Source: Rheinheimera aquimaris (lineage in GTDB: Bacteria > Pseudomonadota > Gammaproteobacteria > Enterobacterales > Alteromonadaceae). Taken from it: a stretch of DNA of 64,000 nucleotides. The stretch lies in contig NZ_JAJAVQ010000001.1 in assembly GCF_020531985.1 (NCBI RefSeq), positions 496,001 to 560,000 on the forward strand. Reading direction: 5' to 3'. Every line of letters begins with the position of its first letter. The first letter of the stretch is position 1. The translations under genes were made by a program, and so were the position numbers. Below are positions 37,931 to 48,003 of the stretch, one piece after another. The notes under the pieces were generated by a model. That model was not told where the DNA came from. It did no database searches and saw only the letters and a list, made by a program, of their open reading frames with translations.

Positions 37931-37949
37931 AAGAACTATTATCAATAGT
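37931..37949 (-). promoter_or_regulatory. Candidate Fur box upstream of bfd
   Basis: On the minus strand the 19-mer ACTATTGATAATAGTTCTT matches about 12 of 19 positions of the Fur consensus, including the central TGATAAT. Its location before bfd makes it credible. Confidence 0.5.
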
Positions 37950-37969
37950 ATTTGCGCGCCAGCCAAACG

Positions 37970-37998
37970 AAAATACGCCAGCAGCTAGCCGGCGTATT
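37970..37998 (-). terminator. Terminator of the ABC exporter operon
   Basis: AATACGCC and GGCGTATT form a stem around an 11-base loop. On the minus strand TTTT follows. It lies about 25 bases after the natB-like stop. Confidence 0.75.
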
Positions 37999-38022
37999 GA
38001 GCGTTAAACATTGCCCCTGGGC

Positions 38023-39225
38023 TTAGCGGAATAACACCTTTTCCTGCTGGAACCAATGCACACAAAAGCCAATCGCAGCGGCGGCCAGCAGCAGTGTTGA
38101 GCCAAAAATCAGGGCTAACATCATATAATCGGCCGTGCCCTTTATCAGCTCTTTTATCGCCAGCGCCACATTCATTACCGGTACTAAAGCCGTTTTCGCA
38201 TTTAGCTCAACACCCGGCATCATAGCAGCCACTAAGGGTACAAAGATCAACACTGATAACGGACTGATATAGTTTTGTGCCTCTTTGAAGGTTCTGGCAT
38301 AAATAGATATTGCCAGCAGCAGTGCAGCAAAAACCGCGGATATTGGCAATAACAGCGAGAAAATCAGGATAAGCTCTGTGATAGCTATAGCTGACATCGC
38401 CTCTTGCACCACAGCCATACCGGCGAAAGAGCCGATAATAGCGCCCCAGATGCCAAAGCTGCCCACCGTAATCATCGCGCCCACAAGACCGGTCGTCAGC
38501 ACAGTTAAAAATTTCCCCAGCACGATGCTGATGCGGCTGATTGGGCATATTAATAATGTCTCAAGTGTACCCCGTTCTTTCTCACCAGCTCCCATGTCAA
38601 TGGCGGGATAAGAAGCGCCGAGCAGGCAAAGCGGCACCAGAATATAGGCAATCACTGCACCAAATTTTTCACCGATATTTTCACGTTTATCTGCGGTATC
38701 TACTTTTTTCGCATCCACTGGCTTGATAATGGCCGCCAGCTTTTGTGGGTCGACATTCAGCTGATTAAGTGTCTCGCGTTGCAGCTGTTCATTGTAGGTT
38801 GCCAGCATGTCGGTAAAGTAGCGATACATAAAATCAAATTGTGATGACTGGTTATAAATAATCTGCCATTGCACCTGCTCCACGGCCTGACGTTTTACTG
38901 AAAAATCTGCCGGGATAATAATTGCCACATCAAACTCATCATTACGAATAGCCGCTACAAGATCAGCTTCTGCGGTTTTCTCTGTTTGCACCTGTTTAAA
39001 GTTTTTATGGTAGAACATGGCATCACGAAACTCAGGCGCTTGTTCAGCATTGACAATCACGTAACGGTGCTCTTCCTGCATCGCTTTACTGGTGGTACTC
39101 GATAACACCAGCCCCATCACGCCAAAAATAACCGGAAAGATAAAAATCGGCAGCAAAATAACAAAAATCAGTGTCTTCCTGTCCCGCATCAGCTCAGTCA
39201 GCTCTTTAAAATAGACCTGCCACAT
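38023..39225 (-). CDS. natB: ABC-2 type transporter permease (NatB-like)
   Basis: This 400-residue protein has an N-terminal helix (LIFVILLPIFIFPVIFGVMG), a ~150-residue extracytoplasmic domain, and five or six C-terminal helices with DMGAGEKERGTLETLL, the ABC-2 permease signature. The topology matches NatB of the Bacillus Na+ exporter and related pumps. The ATG directly follows the stop of the ATPase gene. The Na+ specificity is inferred from similarity of layout only. Confidence 0.8.
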   Translation of the reverse strand: MWQVYFKELTELMRDRKTLIFVILLPIFIFPVIFGVMGLVLSSTTSKAMQEEHRYVIVNAEQAPEFRDAMFYHKNFKQVQTEKTAEADLVAAIRNDEFDVAIIIPADFSVKRQAVEQVQWQIIYNQSSQFDFMYRYFTDMLATYNEQLQRETLNQLNVDPQKLAAIIKPVDAKKVDTADKRENIGEKFGAVIAYILVPLCLLGASYPAIDMGAGEKERGTLETLLICPISRISIVLGKFLTVLTTGLVGAMITVGSFGIWGAIIGSFAGMAVVQEAMSAIAITELILIFSLLLPISAVFAALLLAISIYARTFKEAQNYISPLSVLIFVPLVAAMMPGVELNAKTALVPVMNVALAIKELIKGTADYMMLALIFGSTLLLAAAAIGFCVHWFQQEKVLFR

Positions 39226-40032
39226 TTATGCCACTCCTTGCTGTTGTGTACCGGCACTGCCCTGCAATACCGACAAAAATGCTTCACGTAAATCGCCCTC
39301 AGCCGATAGGGCTTTAAACTGGGTAATGTCACCGGAAAAAGCACTGACGCCCTTATCAATTACCACAACGCGGTCGCATAGCGTTGCTACTTCATCTAAA
39401 TGGTGGGTAGAAAAAATAACCGGCGTACCGGCAGCTTTTAAGCTCTTAATAAAATCCAGTACTGTCTGTACGGTCATAATATCAAGCCCCGTTGTGGGTT
39501 CATCCAGAATAACGACCTTAGGGCTATGTACCACTGCACGTGCTATAGCGGTTTTCTGTTTCATACCGGTAGACATGTTATCAGCACGGCGGTTAGCAAA
39601 ATCGTGCATATTCAGCAACGTAAATAACTCATCGATACGCTGCTTTAATGCCTTTTCATCCATACCATGTAAACGGCCGAAATAGGCAACGTTTTCATAC
39701 GCTGTCAGCTTGCCGTACAGGCCCGTATCTGCCGACAAAAAGCCGATCTGCTGCCGGGCTTTTACCGGTTGTTTTAACACATCAACACCATTTAGCAGCA
39801 CAGTACCACTGTCAGGCTTTAACGCCGTGGATAGCATGCGTAGGGTAGTTGTTTTACCGGCACCGTTTGGGCCAAGTAACCCCAATACTTCGCCACTGCC
39901 GCAGTTAAAACTGACCTTTCTTACTGAGTGAAACGCCTCTTTGCTGTATCGCACATCCTGCTTTTCAGTGTCAGATAGCTTGTTGTTTTTCCCAAGCGCA
40001 AACGCTTTTGCTAATTCCTGAATATCTATCAT
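39226..40032 (-). CDS. natA: ABC transporter ATP-binding protein (NatA-like)
   Basis: The protein has 268 residues. Walker A GPNGAGKTT, signature MSTGMKQKTAIARAV and Walker B VVILDEPTTGLD with the H-loop STHHLDE are all present. The ST-G-M-K-Q signature is typical of NatA-type exporters. It powers the adjacent permease, with no gap between the genes. Confidence 0.87.
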   Translation of the reverse strand: MIDIQELAKAFALGKNNKLSDTEKQDVRYSKEAFHSVRKVSFNCGSGEVLGLLGPNGAGKTTTLRMLSTALKPDSGTVLLNGVDVLKQPVKARQQIGFLSADTGLYGKLTAYENVAYFGRLHGMDEKALKQRIDELFTLLNMHDFANRRADNMSTGMKQKTAIARAVVHSPKVVILDEPTTGLDIMTVQTVLDFIKSLKAAGTPVIFSTHHLDEVATLCDRVVVIDKGVSAFSGDITQFKALSAEGDLREAFLSVLQGSAGTQQQGVA

Positions 40033-40056
40033 GCAACCATCCTGATTGTTGTACCG

Positions 40057-40875
40057 CTAACGCTGTCGCTGCGGTCGGAAATAGTCTGTGTTGTCGTAAA
40101 ACCCGGGGTTATTATTTTCGTCGTGCCAACCGGGTACACCCAGCACAGGCAAAGGTGTTAGCTGTTGATTATCAAGAAGTACTGCGCCGTTAGCAATTTG
40201 TTCATGTAGTTTACGGTCAAGAAAACTGTAAGCAGCTGTTAAAGGCCATTGGCTAAACCCAACCGGCACCTCCACAAATAGCGTTTTTGCCGTTAAACCA
40301 ATAAAAGGCGCTGTGGCCATTTCATAAATAGCATGGCCAAAAATGACCGGCCTCAGTTGTTGCCACCATTCAGCGCGCTGCTGCACGAAGCTATGCTGCC
40401 ATTGATGGGCTCGCAGCCAGTCCAGATGATGTTGTGCAGCCGGCTCAACACAGAGTATTAGGCCGCACTCATCGAACAACGTCAGCTTGTTGCGCAGCTT
40501 ACTGCGCTGTTTCTGTCCATGCAGATTAATTTCAGCGATGTGCAAACGGTTAAGTAGCTTTTTGGTATGAGGGAATAAACACCAAATCATCGCGCCAAAT
40601 AAATCGTGCCAGTTTTCACCGCGCGTCGGGATCTGGGCTGTGGCATAAATAAACTCTTCATAGTATCTGCCATCCTGCTCCAGCACTGCATTGTCAACAA
40701 AGCTGAATGTCTTATCACTGCGACAGTTATTTAGTGCAGACACTGAAGGCCAGTCGCTGAATCGGCCTGGATCAAAGCGCTGGCACAGATCTGAGAATAT
40801 CGGGTGAGCAGTCAGTATATGGCTCTGCCATTCTGCCGGTGCTGAGAAACGGTTTTTACCTGGGATTCTTTGCAT
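40057..40875 (-). CDS. DUF3025 family protein
   Basis: This 272-residue cytoplasmic protein has the segment PTRGENWHDLFGAMIWCLFP near residue 83, characteristic of DUF3025. No catalytic motif or membrane helix is seen and the function is unknown. It ends 24 bases before the natA start and is possibly co-transcribed with it. Confidence 0.75.
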   Translation of the reverse strand: MQRIPGKNRFSAPAEWQSHILTAHPIFSDLCQRFDPGRFSDWPSVSALNNCRSDKTFSFVDNAVLEQDGRYYEEFIYATAQIPTRGENWHDLFGAMIWCLFPHTKKLLNRLHIAEINLHGQKQRSKLRNKLTLFDECGLILCVEPAAQHHLDWLRAHQWQHSFVQQRAEWWQQLRPVIFGHAIYEMATAPFIGLTAKTLFVEVPVGFSQWPLTAAYSFLDRKLHEQIANGAVLLDNQQLTPLPVLGVPGWHDENNNPGFYDNTDYFRPQRQR

Positions 40876-41057
40876 AACATCAAATTCTGTTGCCGTAGCT
40901 GAAATTAGCCACCGTTAATTACTTTTTAAAAGCGATAAAAAGCGCTTGCTTTTTTGCCGTGGCATGGCACATTCAGGTAGTGCGTTTAGACGTACATACT
41001 GCCAAACAATGTGTTTAAACCTTAGGGTTTATCCGAAATTAATTAATAGAGGTTATC

Positions 41058-42722
41058 ATGTGTTCGATATTCGGGGTGCTTGACATCAAAACTGATGTTA
41101 AAGCTTTGCGCCAGCAGGCGCTACAGTTATCCAAGTTATTACGTCATCGCGGGCCAGACTGGTCTGGCGTATGGAATAACGACAATGCCATTTTAGTGCA
41201 CGAGCGCCTGGCGATTGTAGATACTGAAAACGGCGCCCAGCCCCTGATTAATGATAATCGAAATCACATTCTGGCAGTGAATGGTGAGATCTATAATCAT
41301 AAACAGCTCGAAAAAGAGCTGGCGGCACCTTATCCATTCAAAACCAAGTCAGACTGTGAAGTGATATTACCGTTATATCTGGAGCATGGCACTGAATTTA
41401 TTGACAAATTACAGGGCATGTTTGCCTTTATTTTGTACGATGCAGAGCAAAACCGTTACCTTATCGCCCGCGATCACATTGGCATTATTCCACTGTATTA
41501 CGGTTACGATGAGCACGGCCAGTTGTTCGTCGCATCAGAGTTAAAAGCGCTGGTACCGGTGTGCAAGCAGATTAAAGAGTTCCCGCCGGGACACTACTTT
41601 GACAGTAAAATAGGTGAGCTGCGAAAGTACTACAAGCGTGACTGGATGAGCTACGATGCAGTGAAAGACAACCCGGCCAGCCTGACAGAACTTAAAGCGG
41701 CGCTGGAGCATAGCGTAAAAAGCCATTTAATGTCGGATGTGCCTTATGGCGTATTGTTATCTGGCGGTCTGGATTCATCACTAACATCGGTTATTGCGCA
41801 GCAGTTTGCCAAACGTCGGGTTGAAGATAATGACCAAAGCGAGGCCTGGTGGCCACGTCTGCACTCTTTCGCTGTCGGCCTTGCAGGTTCGCCGGATCTG
41901 GTTGCAGCACAGAAAGTCGCTGACGCTATTGGCACCGTGCACCATACCGTGCATTTTACCGTGCAAGAAGGCTTGGACTCGCTGCGCGATGTTATCTATT
42001 TTCTGGAAACCTATGATGTCACGACTATCAGGGCCTCAACACCAATGTACCTGATGGCGCGTAAAATTAAAGCCATGGGCATCAAGATGGTGCTGTCTGG
42101 TGAAGGCTCTGATGAGTTGTTCGGTGGCTACCTGTATTTCCACAAAGCGCCAAATGCGAAGGAGTTTCATGAAGAAACGCTGCGCAAACTTGACCGTCTG
42201 CATATGTTTGACTGTAACCGTGCCAACAAAGCGATGTCAGCCTGGGGTATTGAAGCGCGGGTGCCTTTCCTCGATAAAGAGTTTATGGATGTGGCGATGC
42301 GCTTAAACCCACAAGCTAAGATGTGTGGTGGCGGGAAAATGGAAAAGCATATTCTGCGTCAGGCGTTTGATGGCGTGTTGCCGGATGAGATCTTGTGGCG
42401 GCAGAAAGAGCAGTTCTCAGACGGTGTTGGCTACAGCTGGATTGACAGCTTAAAAGCCCATGCTGAAAAAGAAGTGACAGATCAACAAATGGCGACAGCC
42501 AGCTTCCGCTTTCCGGTCAACACCCCTGATAGCAAAGAAGCCTATTACTATCGGGTTATTTTTGAAGAGCACTTCCCACATGCCGGCGCCATCGCCTGTG
42601 TACCGGGTGGCAAATCTGTTGCCTGCTCTACACCTGAAGCCTTAGCCTGGGATGCCAAAATGGCACAGCTGACCGACCCGTCCGGCCGTGCCGTTCGCGA
42701 TGTGCATACGCAAGGCTACTAA
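41058..42722 (+). CDS. asnB: Asparagine synthetase B (glutamine-hydrolysing)
   Basis: This 554-residue protein has the N-terminal glutaminase nucleophile Cys2 (MCSIFGVLD) with RHRGPDWSG. A synthetase domain follows, with the PPi loop SGGLDSS near residue 236 and EGSDELFGGYLYFH. It converts aspartate to asparagine using glutamine and ATP. AGAGG precedes the ATG. It matches the E. coli AsnB length. It is monocistronic, with a strong terminator. Confidence 0.97.
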   Translation: MCSIFGVLDIKTDVKALRQQALQLSKLLRHRGPDWSGVWNNDNAILVHERLAIVDTENGAQPLINDNRNHILAVNGEIYNHKQLEKELAAPYPFKTKSDCEVILPLYLEHGTEFIDKLQGMFAFILYDAEQNRYLIARDHIGIIPLYYGYDEHGQLFVASELKALVPVCKQIKEFPPGHYFDSKIGELRKYYKRDWMSYDAVKDNPASLTELKAALEHSVKSHLMSDVPYGVLLSGGLDSSLTSVIAQQFAKRRVEDNDQSEAWWPRLHSFAVGLAGSPDLVAAQKVADAIGTVHHTVHFTVQEGLDSLRDVIYFLETYDVTTIRASTPMYLMARKIKAMGIKMVLSGEGSDELFGGYLYFHKAPNAKEFHEETLRKLDRLHMFDCNRANKAMSAWGIEARVPFLDKEFMDVAMRLNPQAKMCGGGKMEKHILRQAFDGVLPDEILWRQKEQFSDGVGYSWIDSLKAHAEKEVTDQQMATASFRFPVNTPDSKEAYYYRVIFEEHFPHAGAIACVPGGKSVACSTPEALAWDAKMAQLTDPSGRAVRDVHTQGY

Positions 42723-42736
42723 AACACACCGACAAA

Positions 42737-42764
42737 AAAAGGCCACGCATTTGCGTGGCCTTTT
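42737..42764. terminator. Bidirectional terminator between asnB and the RND operon
   Basis: AAAAGGCCACGC and GCGTGGCCTTTT form 12-base arms around ATTT, with runs of A and T on either side. Confidence 0.95.
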
Positions 42765-42778
42765 GCTTTAACAAAGTC

Positions 42779-45700
42779 TTACTCCGATACTACTTTACCG
42801 ATCCGGGTATCCTGTTTGTTCTGCTTACTGCGGAACAGGTTTTTCACATCTTCCAGTATCACGTACAGCGCAGGTATCAGTACCAGCGTAATAATAGTGG
42901 CGAACAGGATACCAAATGCCAGTGATACCGCCATCGGCACGACAATTTTAGCCTGCAGGCTGCGCTCCAGCACGATAGGTGCAAGCCCTACGAAGGTCGT
43001 CAGAGAAGTCAGTAATATAGCCCTGAAGCGCTGTGCGCCGGCCTGAGATACGGCGTCACGTACTGATAAGCCCTCCTCCCGCGCCCGGTTAACAAAATCA
43101 ACCATGACCAGTGAATCGTTTACCACTACCCCTGCCAGTGCGACCAGGCCAAATATCGACATAATACTCATACTCAGCCCCAGCACCATATGGCCCACGA
43201 CGGCACCAACCAGACCAAACGGGATCACGCTCATGATAATCAGTGGCTGGCTGTACGAGCGCAGTGGAACAGCCATCAGCGCATAAATACAGAACAGCGC
43301 AAACACCCCGGCTTTCATCAGGTCTACCTGAGCATCCATTTCATCCTGGCTGGCTCCATCAAGCTCCCCGGTTACGCCTTCGTATTTATCGGTGATTTCT
43401 TTTATCACCGTATTTCTCATCTCCCCAACAACCTTGCCAGGTTCCACCGTGGCTTTATCAGCCGCAGCAGTAATGGTCACTGCCCGCTCACCATTCACAC
43501 GGTTGATAGCACTGAAGCTTGGCTGCAGCGTATACGTAGCGACCTGAGCAAACGGAATTTCACCACCATCTGCGGTGCGGATACGCATATTCTCCAAACT
43601 GCCTATGGAGCTACGCTCGTCTCTGGGGTAACGTACCATCACTTTGACTTCTTCACCATCACGCTGCACCCGCTGCGCTTCTGCACCATAAAAGCCATAA
43701 CGTACCTGGCGCGCAACATCAGCCAGTGTCAGTCCCAAAATATAGGCTTCTGGCTTAAGTTGCAGTACTATCTCATCATTACCACCAAGCAGGTTGTCTT
43801 CGATGTCGTAGACACCGGCATACTCTGCCAGACGGCTTTTCAGCTCTTCGGTTGCCAGTTTCAGGTTATCAAGGTTAGTCCCCCGCAGCTGCAGCGCGAT
43901 GTCTGCACCGCCGCCACCGCCGGTCGAAGCATTAATTTTGAAGGCTTTTAAGCCCGGGATCTCTGGCATTTCTTCACGCCAGCGGTTAGCTATCTCAAAA
44001 CCATCGATCTCACGGCCTTCACTTTTTTCCAGCTCTACCACCAATTGGCCGCCAGTATCGCTCTCAAGGAACATCAGCCGGTGTTTGACGATATCTTCAT
44101 TGTATTCAGCATTGAGCTTGTCATTGGCACGCACCAGTGCAGCTTCAGCTTCGCGCAGTGCATTAACCGTGGCCTGATTAGATGAGCCTTCCTGCATGGT
44201 CAGATTGGCATTGATAAAGTCGCTTGGAATATTCGGAAAGAACACCCAGCGCACCAAACCACCACCTAACACACCAAACATCAGGATCAACATCGCCAAA
44301 AAGCCCGCCATAGTGACATAACGGTGTTTGATACAACGCTCAACGAAAGGCTGATAAGTGTTGTCAACAAAGCGGTTCATTGCAGACGCAACGCTCAGAC
44401 GCACCGCTTTTAAAACGTTACTGCAAGCCCGGCCAATACCATAAAAAATACCTTTGCGATCAGGATCCCATGGCTTGGTGTCCATTTTGACGATATGTGC
44501 CGGCAGAATCATTTTTGATTCCACCAGCGAGAAGATCAGACATAACACTACAACCCAGGCGATAGAGCCCCAAATAGGCGCCTGGGCACCGCCTACCATC
44601 AGCATTGGCGCAAAGGCCGCAATAGTTGTCAGAACGCCGAACGTAGCTGGCATTGCGACTTTTTTCGCGCCGGCGATGACCGCTTCAGCAGATTTGCCCC
44701 GCTTTTCTATCTCGCTGTAGGCGCTTTCACCTATGATAATCGCATCATCTACCACTATGCCCAGCACCAGAATAAAACCAAATAAACTGATCATATTGAT
44801 AGAAACATCAAACAGCGGCAGAGGTAACATTGCCATGGCGCCGAGGAAACACACCGGTATCCCCACCATAACCCAAAACGCAATGCGGAACTCCAGGAAC
44901 AACGTCAATGCCAGCAGCACCAGAAAGGCCCCCATCACCAGGTTATTGCTCATCAGATCTAACCGGCCTTGCAGGTAATAACTGGAGTCGCCCCAGTGCG
45001 CTATCGATACGGACGATGGCAGCTCTCTTTGCTTACGCTCAACATAGTTTTTAACCGTTTCAGCGATTTTCAGCGTATTATCATCGCCCACCGCGCCAAC
45101 ACGGATAGATACCGAATTTTTGCCATCAAAGGTTGATAAGTCTTCTCGCTCAATAAAGCCATCATTAATGGTTGCGATATCTTTTAGTGCCAGGCGGGTA
45201 CCGTCAGCAAACTTCAGCAATACGATATCTTCAAAATCCTGCGCGAAATAAGCCTGACCTTTGGTACGCAGTAAAATATTACCGCTTTCAGATTTTATCG
45301 AGCCGCCGGGTAAATCGACCGAACTACCACGAATAGCATTAACAACCTGCTCAAAGGTTAAGCCGTATTCTTTTAGTTTCAGCTCAGACAGCTCTATGGC
45401 GACTTCGTACTCACGATCACCGACAACATCAACCTTGCTGATACCTGGCAACTTTTTCAGCTCATCACGCACGTCTTTCGCCAGCTCTTTTAGCGTACGC
45501 TCAGTCGCATCACCGTATAAAGACAGCCACATCACGTCTGCCTGAAACCGAACCCGATACACTACCGGCTTTTCAGTTTGCTCAGGCAATGATGAAATAG
45601 CTGACACCTGAGTCTTTATTTCATCCATCACTTCCTGAATGTCGTAGTTGTTGGCAATCTCGGCGCGAACCGTAGCCAGCCCCTCTACGGCTGTAGAGCG

Positions 45701-45952
45701 GATGCGCTTAATGCCGTTAACACCACGCAGACTTTCTTCAATTTTTTCAATAACGCCACTTTCGACTTCTTGTGGCGCGGCGCCAAGATAAGGCACACGA
45801 ATATTGACCTGCTCCAGTACAATTTCAGGAAAAATCTGCTTTTTTATGGTAAACAGTGAAAACACGCCAGCAACCAGAATAATTGCCATCAGTAGATTGG
45901 CCGCAACACTGTTGCGGGCGAACCAGGCTATTAACCCCTTGTTGGTATCCAT
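42779..45952 (-). CDS. RND-family efflux pump, inner-membrane transporter (second system)
   Basis: The 1057-residue protein has the twelve-helix RND layout. Helix 4 has LGIVVDDAIIIGES with the Asp-Asp pair. Helix 10 has AGVVVNDSLVMVDFVN, with Asn instead of the AcrB-type lysine, as in a subfamily of RND pumps widespread in marine gammaproteobacteria. Its segment GAAPQEVESGVIEKIEESL is the usual porter motif. The start lies 4 bases past the adaptor stop. The substrate is unknown. Confidence 0.9.
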   Translation of the reverse strand: MDTNKGLIAWFARNSVAANLLMAIILVAGVFSLFTIKKQIFPEIVLEQVNIRVPYLGAAPQEVESGVIEKIEESLRGVNGIKRIRSTAVEGLATVRAEIANNYDIQEVMDEIKTQVSAISSLPEQTEKPVVYRVRFQADVMWLSLYGDATERTLKELAKDVRDELKKLPGISKVDVVGDREYEVAIELSELKLKEYGLTFEQVVNAIRGSSVDLPGGSIKSESGNILLRTKGQAYFAQDFEDIVLLKFADGTRLALKDIATINDGFIEREDLSTFDGKNSVSIRVGAVGDDNTLKIAETVKNYVERKQRELPSSVSIAHWGDSSYYLQGRLDLMSNNLVMGAFLVLLALTLFLEFRIAFWVMVGIPVCFLGAMAMLPLPLFDVSINMISLFGFILVLGIVVDDAIIIGESAYSEIEKRGKSAEAVIAGAKKVAMPATFGVLTTIAAFAPMLMVGGAQAPIWGSIAWVVVLCLIFSLVESKMILPAHIVKMDTKPWDPDRKGIFYGIGRACSNVLKAVRLSVASAMNRFVDNTYQPFVERCIKHRYVTMAGFLAMLILMFGVLGGGLVRWVFFPNIPSDFINANLTMQEGSSNQATVNALREAEAALVRANDKLNAEYNEDIVKHRLMFLESDTGGQLVVELEKSEGREIDGFEIANRWREEMPEIPGLKAFKINASTGGGGGADIALQLRGTNLDNLKLATEELKSRLAEYAGVYDIEDNLLGGNDEIVLQLKPEAYILGLTLADVARQVRYGFYGAEAQRVQRDGEEVKVMVRYPRDERSSIGSLENMRIRTADGGEIPFAQVATYTLQPSFSAINRVNGERAVTITAAADKATVEPGKVVGEMRNTVIKEITDKYEGVTGELDGASQDEMDAQVDLMKAGVFALFCIYALMAVPLRSYSQPLIIMSVIPFGLVGAVVGHMVLGLSMSIMSIFGLVALAGVVVNDSLVMVDFVNRAREEGLSVRDAVSQAGAQRFRAILLTSLTTFVGLAPIVLERSLQAKIVVPMAVSLAFGILFATIITLVLIPALYVILEDVKNLFRSKQNKQDTRIGKVVSE

Positions 45953-45956
45953 TGGC

Positions 45957-47180
45957 TTACTCCTGCACCTGAGACGTCAGTGCCGATTTATCATCAGCGC
46001 CGCTCTTGTCGGCGACCTGCTCCGTTTGCTCTGATGCTACCCGCACTAAAGTACCTGCCAATGGGTTAGCAATCGCCGATGTTGCCAGACGATCCCCGTC
46101 AGCAAAACCGCTGCGGACATAAGCAAAGCGGTCATCTGTGCGCTCAAGTTGCACAGTACGAAATTGCAGCTGGTTATCTTTATCTACTACCAGAATTTGC
46201 TGCTGAGCCAGCAATAGATGCCGAGGTACAACAACCACCTGAGACGTTGCATCGCCCAGAACTTCAGCCTGAACGAAACGACCGAAGCGCAACGGAGCTT
46301 TATCGCTATTACCGTCGCGCTGATAGGGGTCAACAATCTGTGCCACGGCATAAATGACCCGGCTTCGCTCATCCAGCACACCTTCCGTACGTACCAGTTT
46401 TGCCGGCCATTGCATGACTTCACCACCTACAACCGCTGTCAGCACCACTTCAGGTTTGATGTCATCATCGGTAAAGTCAGGCAGCTGAACAAAAGCGGAA
46501 TCGTTGTCTGTAATTGGCAGCCTGACCTCAGCGATATCGGTTCCATAGATCGTGCCAATTTGGTTACCACGGCTGATAAACTGCCCCAGATTAACTGAAC
46601 GGCTTTTTACCATACCGGCAAAAGGCGCCCGAATTTCAGTCCTTTTCAGGTCTCTTTGTGCCCGTTCCAGCTCAGCCTCAGCTGAACGCACATTCGCCAG
46701 CGCACCTGCTAGCTGAGGACGGCGCAAACCAAGCTCCGGCGCTTTACCATCGGTAAAAGAGCGCCACTCTTCTTCTGCGACACGGCCACGGGCTTTTTCT
46801 TCTTCCAATGCTGACTGCGCATTTGCCAGACTGGCCTCAGCCGCTTTTACGTTAGTTTGATAATCAGCCTGCTCTACCCGAACCAACAGATCACCTTTAT
46901 TGAAAAAACCGCCTTCAATAAAATTATCCGCCACTTCGACAATACGGCCATTAACTTCAGAGCTTAAATTCGTCTCCAACTTAGGTTTAACGGTGCCCTG
47001 AGAGCGGATACGATAAACCAGATCCTCTGCCTGCACCGGCTGAGCCGTAATGAGCACAGCAGGACGTTGTTCATCCTTTTTCTCAGGTGGCTTGCGCATA
47101 CTCATTAACCCACCCGCCAGAACGACGGCCACGGCAATAACACCGACCGGAATCAAAACTTTTATAATTTTTGCTGCCAT
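45957..47180 (-). CDS. RND efflux periplasmic adaptor (second system)
   Basis: This 407-residue protein has an N-terminal signal anchor (IIKVLIPVGVIAVAVVLAGGLM), lipoyl-like halves and a helical hairpin (residues ~110-175). The segment LKRTEIRAPFAGMVKSRSVNLGQF is typical of HlyD/AcrA adaptors. GGAA upstream supports the ATG at 47180; the GTG at 47192 is rejected. It is the first gene of a two-gene operon with the pump. It differs from the first system in lacking a lipobox. Confidence 0.88.
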   Translation of the reverse strand: MAAKIIKVLIPVGVIAVAVVLAGGLMSMRKPPEKKDEQRPAVLITAQPVQAEDLVYRIRSQGTVKPKLETNLSSEVNGRIVEVADNFIEGGFFNKGDLLVRVEQADYQTNVKAAEASLANAQSALEEEKARGRVAEEEWRSFTDGKAPELGLRRPQLAGALANVRSAEAELERAQRDLKRTEIRAPFAGMVKSRSVNLGQFISRGNQIGTIYGTDIAEVRLPITDNDSAFVQLPDFTDDDIKPEVVLTAVVGGEVMQWPAKLVRTEGVLDERSRVIYAVAQIVDPYQRDGNSDKAPLRFGRFVQAEVLGDATSQVVVVPRHLLLAQQQILVVDKDNQLQFRTVQLERTDDRFAYVRSGFADGDRLATSAIANPLAGTLVRVASEQTEQVADKSGADDKSALTSQVQE

Positions 47181-47644
47181 GTTGATTTCCACAATGCTGT
47201 TTTACTGACGCTATACTAAAACGCCACGCCGAGATTGTAACGCTGTGAATGTTACGCTTTGTATCAGTGTAGGTGTGGCAGACAATAATAGCGTTATTGG
47301 ATAGCGAAAAAGGCAACATCAGGCCTTGCTAATAAACTGCGTATTTAACTGCTTGAGCACACTTTCGTGCTCAATGCTGATTACCACTAGTCGTCTTCAG
47401 CACCTGTATTAACAACTAATATTTGTAATATCCTGTTACAACTAAACTTTATCAGCCAGACAGCCAATCGTTGCTATTTTGTTATATCGACCTTGAAAAC
47501 GGTTATTTGCGTAGCGAAATAAAATTTCTTAAGGTGTTGAAGACAGCGGTGTGTTCATAATTACATCATATAAAGGCCGCACTATATTTATGACAGGTAT
47601 TTAATGACGTATTCGACTTAAATCAATGTATTGAGGGAACCGCT
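47181..47644. other. Intergenic region between RND operon and CBM48 gene
   Basis: These 464 bases hold no gene I can support. A perfect 8-base hairpin (TTGAGCAC/GTGCTCAA, 47353-47374) lies in the middle. The last 150 bases are AT-rich and presumably contain the promoter of the downstream gene. No clean -35/-10 pair was found. Confidence 0.4.
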
Positions 47645-47953
47645 ATGAGTATCAGTAAACAATATCTGAAAACAAAACCACTGTGTAAAGTTACCTTCAC
47701 TTTGCCGGCAAACAGCCTGGACAGTATTGAACAGGCCGCACTGCTGGGCGAGTTTAATGATTGGGATCCGGTGGCGTTACCGATGAAAAAAAGCAAAAGT
47801 GGTGACTTTACTGCCACATTGAATCTGGAAAAAGACAAAGAATACCAGTTTCGCTATCTGGTTAACGGCGGTACCTGGCTAAATGATGAAGCCGCAGACA
47901 GCTATCAACCCTCGCCAGTGTCCTATGATCATAATTCAGTAATTAGGGTATAG
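47645..47953 (+). CDS. Stand-alone glycogen-binding (CBM48/AMPK-type) domain protein
   Basis: The 102-residue protein is a single isoamylase early-set/CBM48 fold: VTFTLPANS...QAALLGEFNDWDPVALPM, then KDKEYQFRYLVNGGTWLNDEAAD. The GEFNDWD and FRYLVNG motifs are those that bind branched alpha-glucans. It lacks a catalytic domain. GAGGG before the ATG fixes the start. A role in glycogen metabolism or energy sensing is inferred; no glg gene is nearby. Confidence 0.85.
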   Translation: MSISKQYLKTKPLCKVTFTLPANSLDSIEQAALLGEFNDWDPVALPMKKSKSGDFTATLNLEKDKEYQFRYLVNGGTWLNDEAADSYQPSPVSYDHNSVIRV

Positions 47954-47959
47954 CGTAAA

Positions 47960-47987
47960 AAAAACAGGGCTTAGTAGCCCTGTTTTT
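47960..47987. terminator. Bidirectional terminator
   Basis: AAACAGGGCT and AGCCCTGTTT form a stem around a four-base loop, with A and T runs on both sides. It serves the CBM48 gene and the convergent FabH-like gene. Confidence 0.92.
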
Positions 47988-48003
47988 CGTTCCATTCCAT
48001 CCT

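Noticed and set aside
38023-39225. Firm assignment of the ABC pair to Na+ export
   Set aside because: The layout is NatAB-like, but no residue seen in the sequence decides the substrate; the label is kept as similarity only.
43190-43951. 253-residue plus-strand frame
   Set aside because: It is antisense to the conserved RND pump; its composition is that of a shadow frame.
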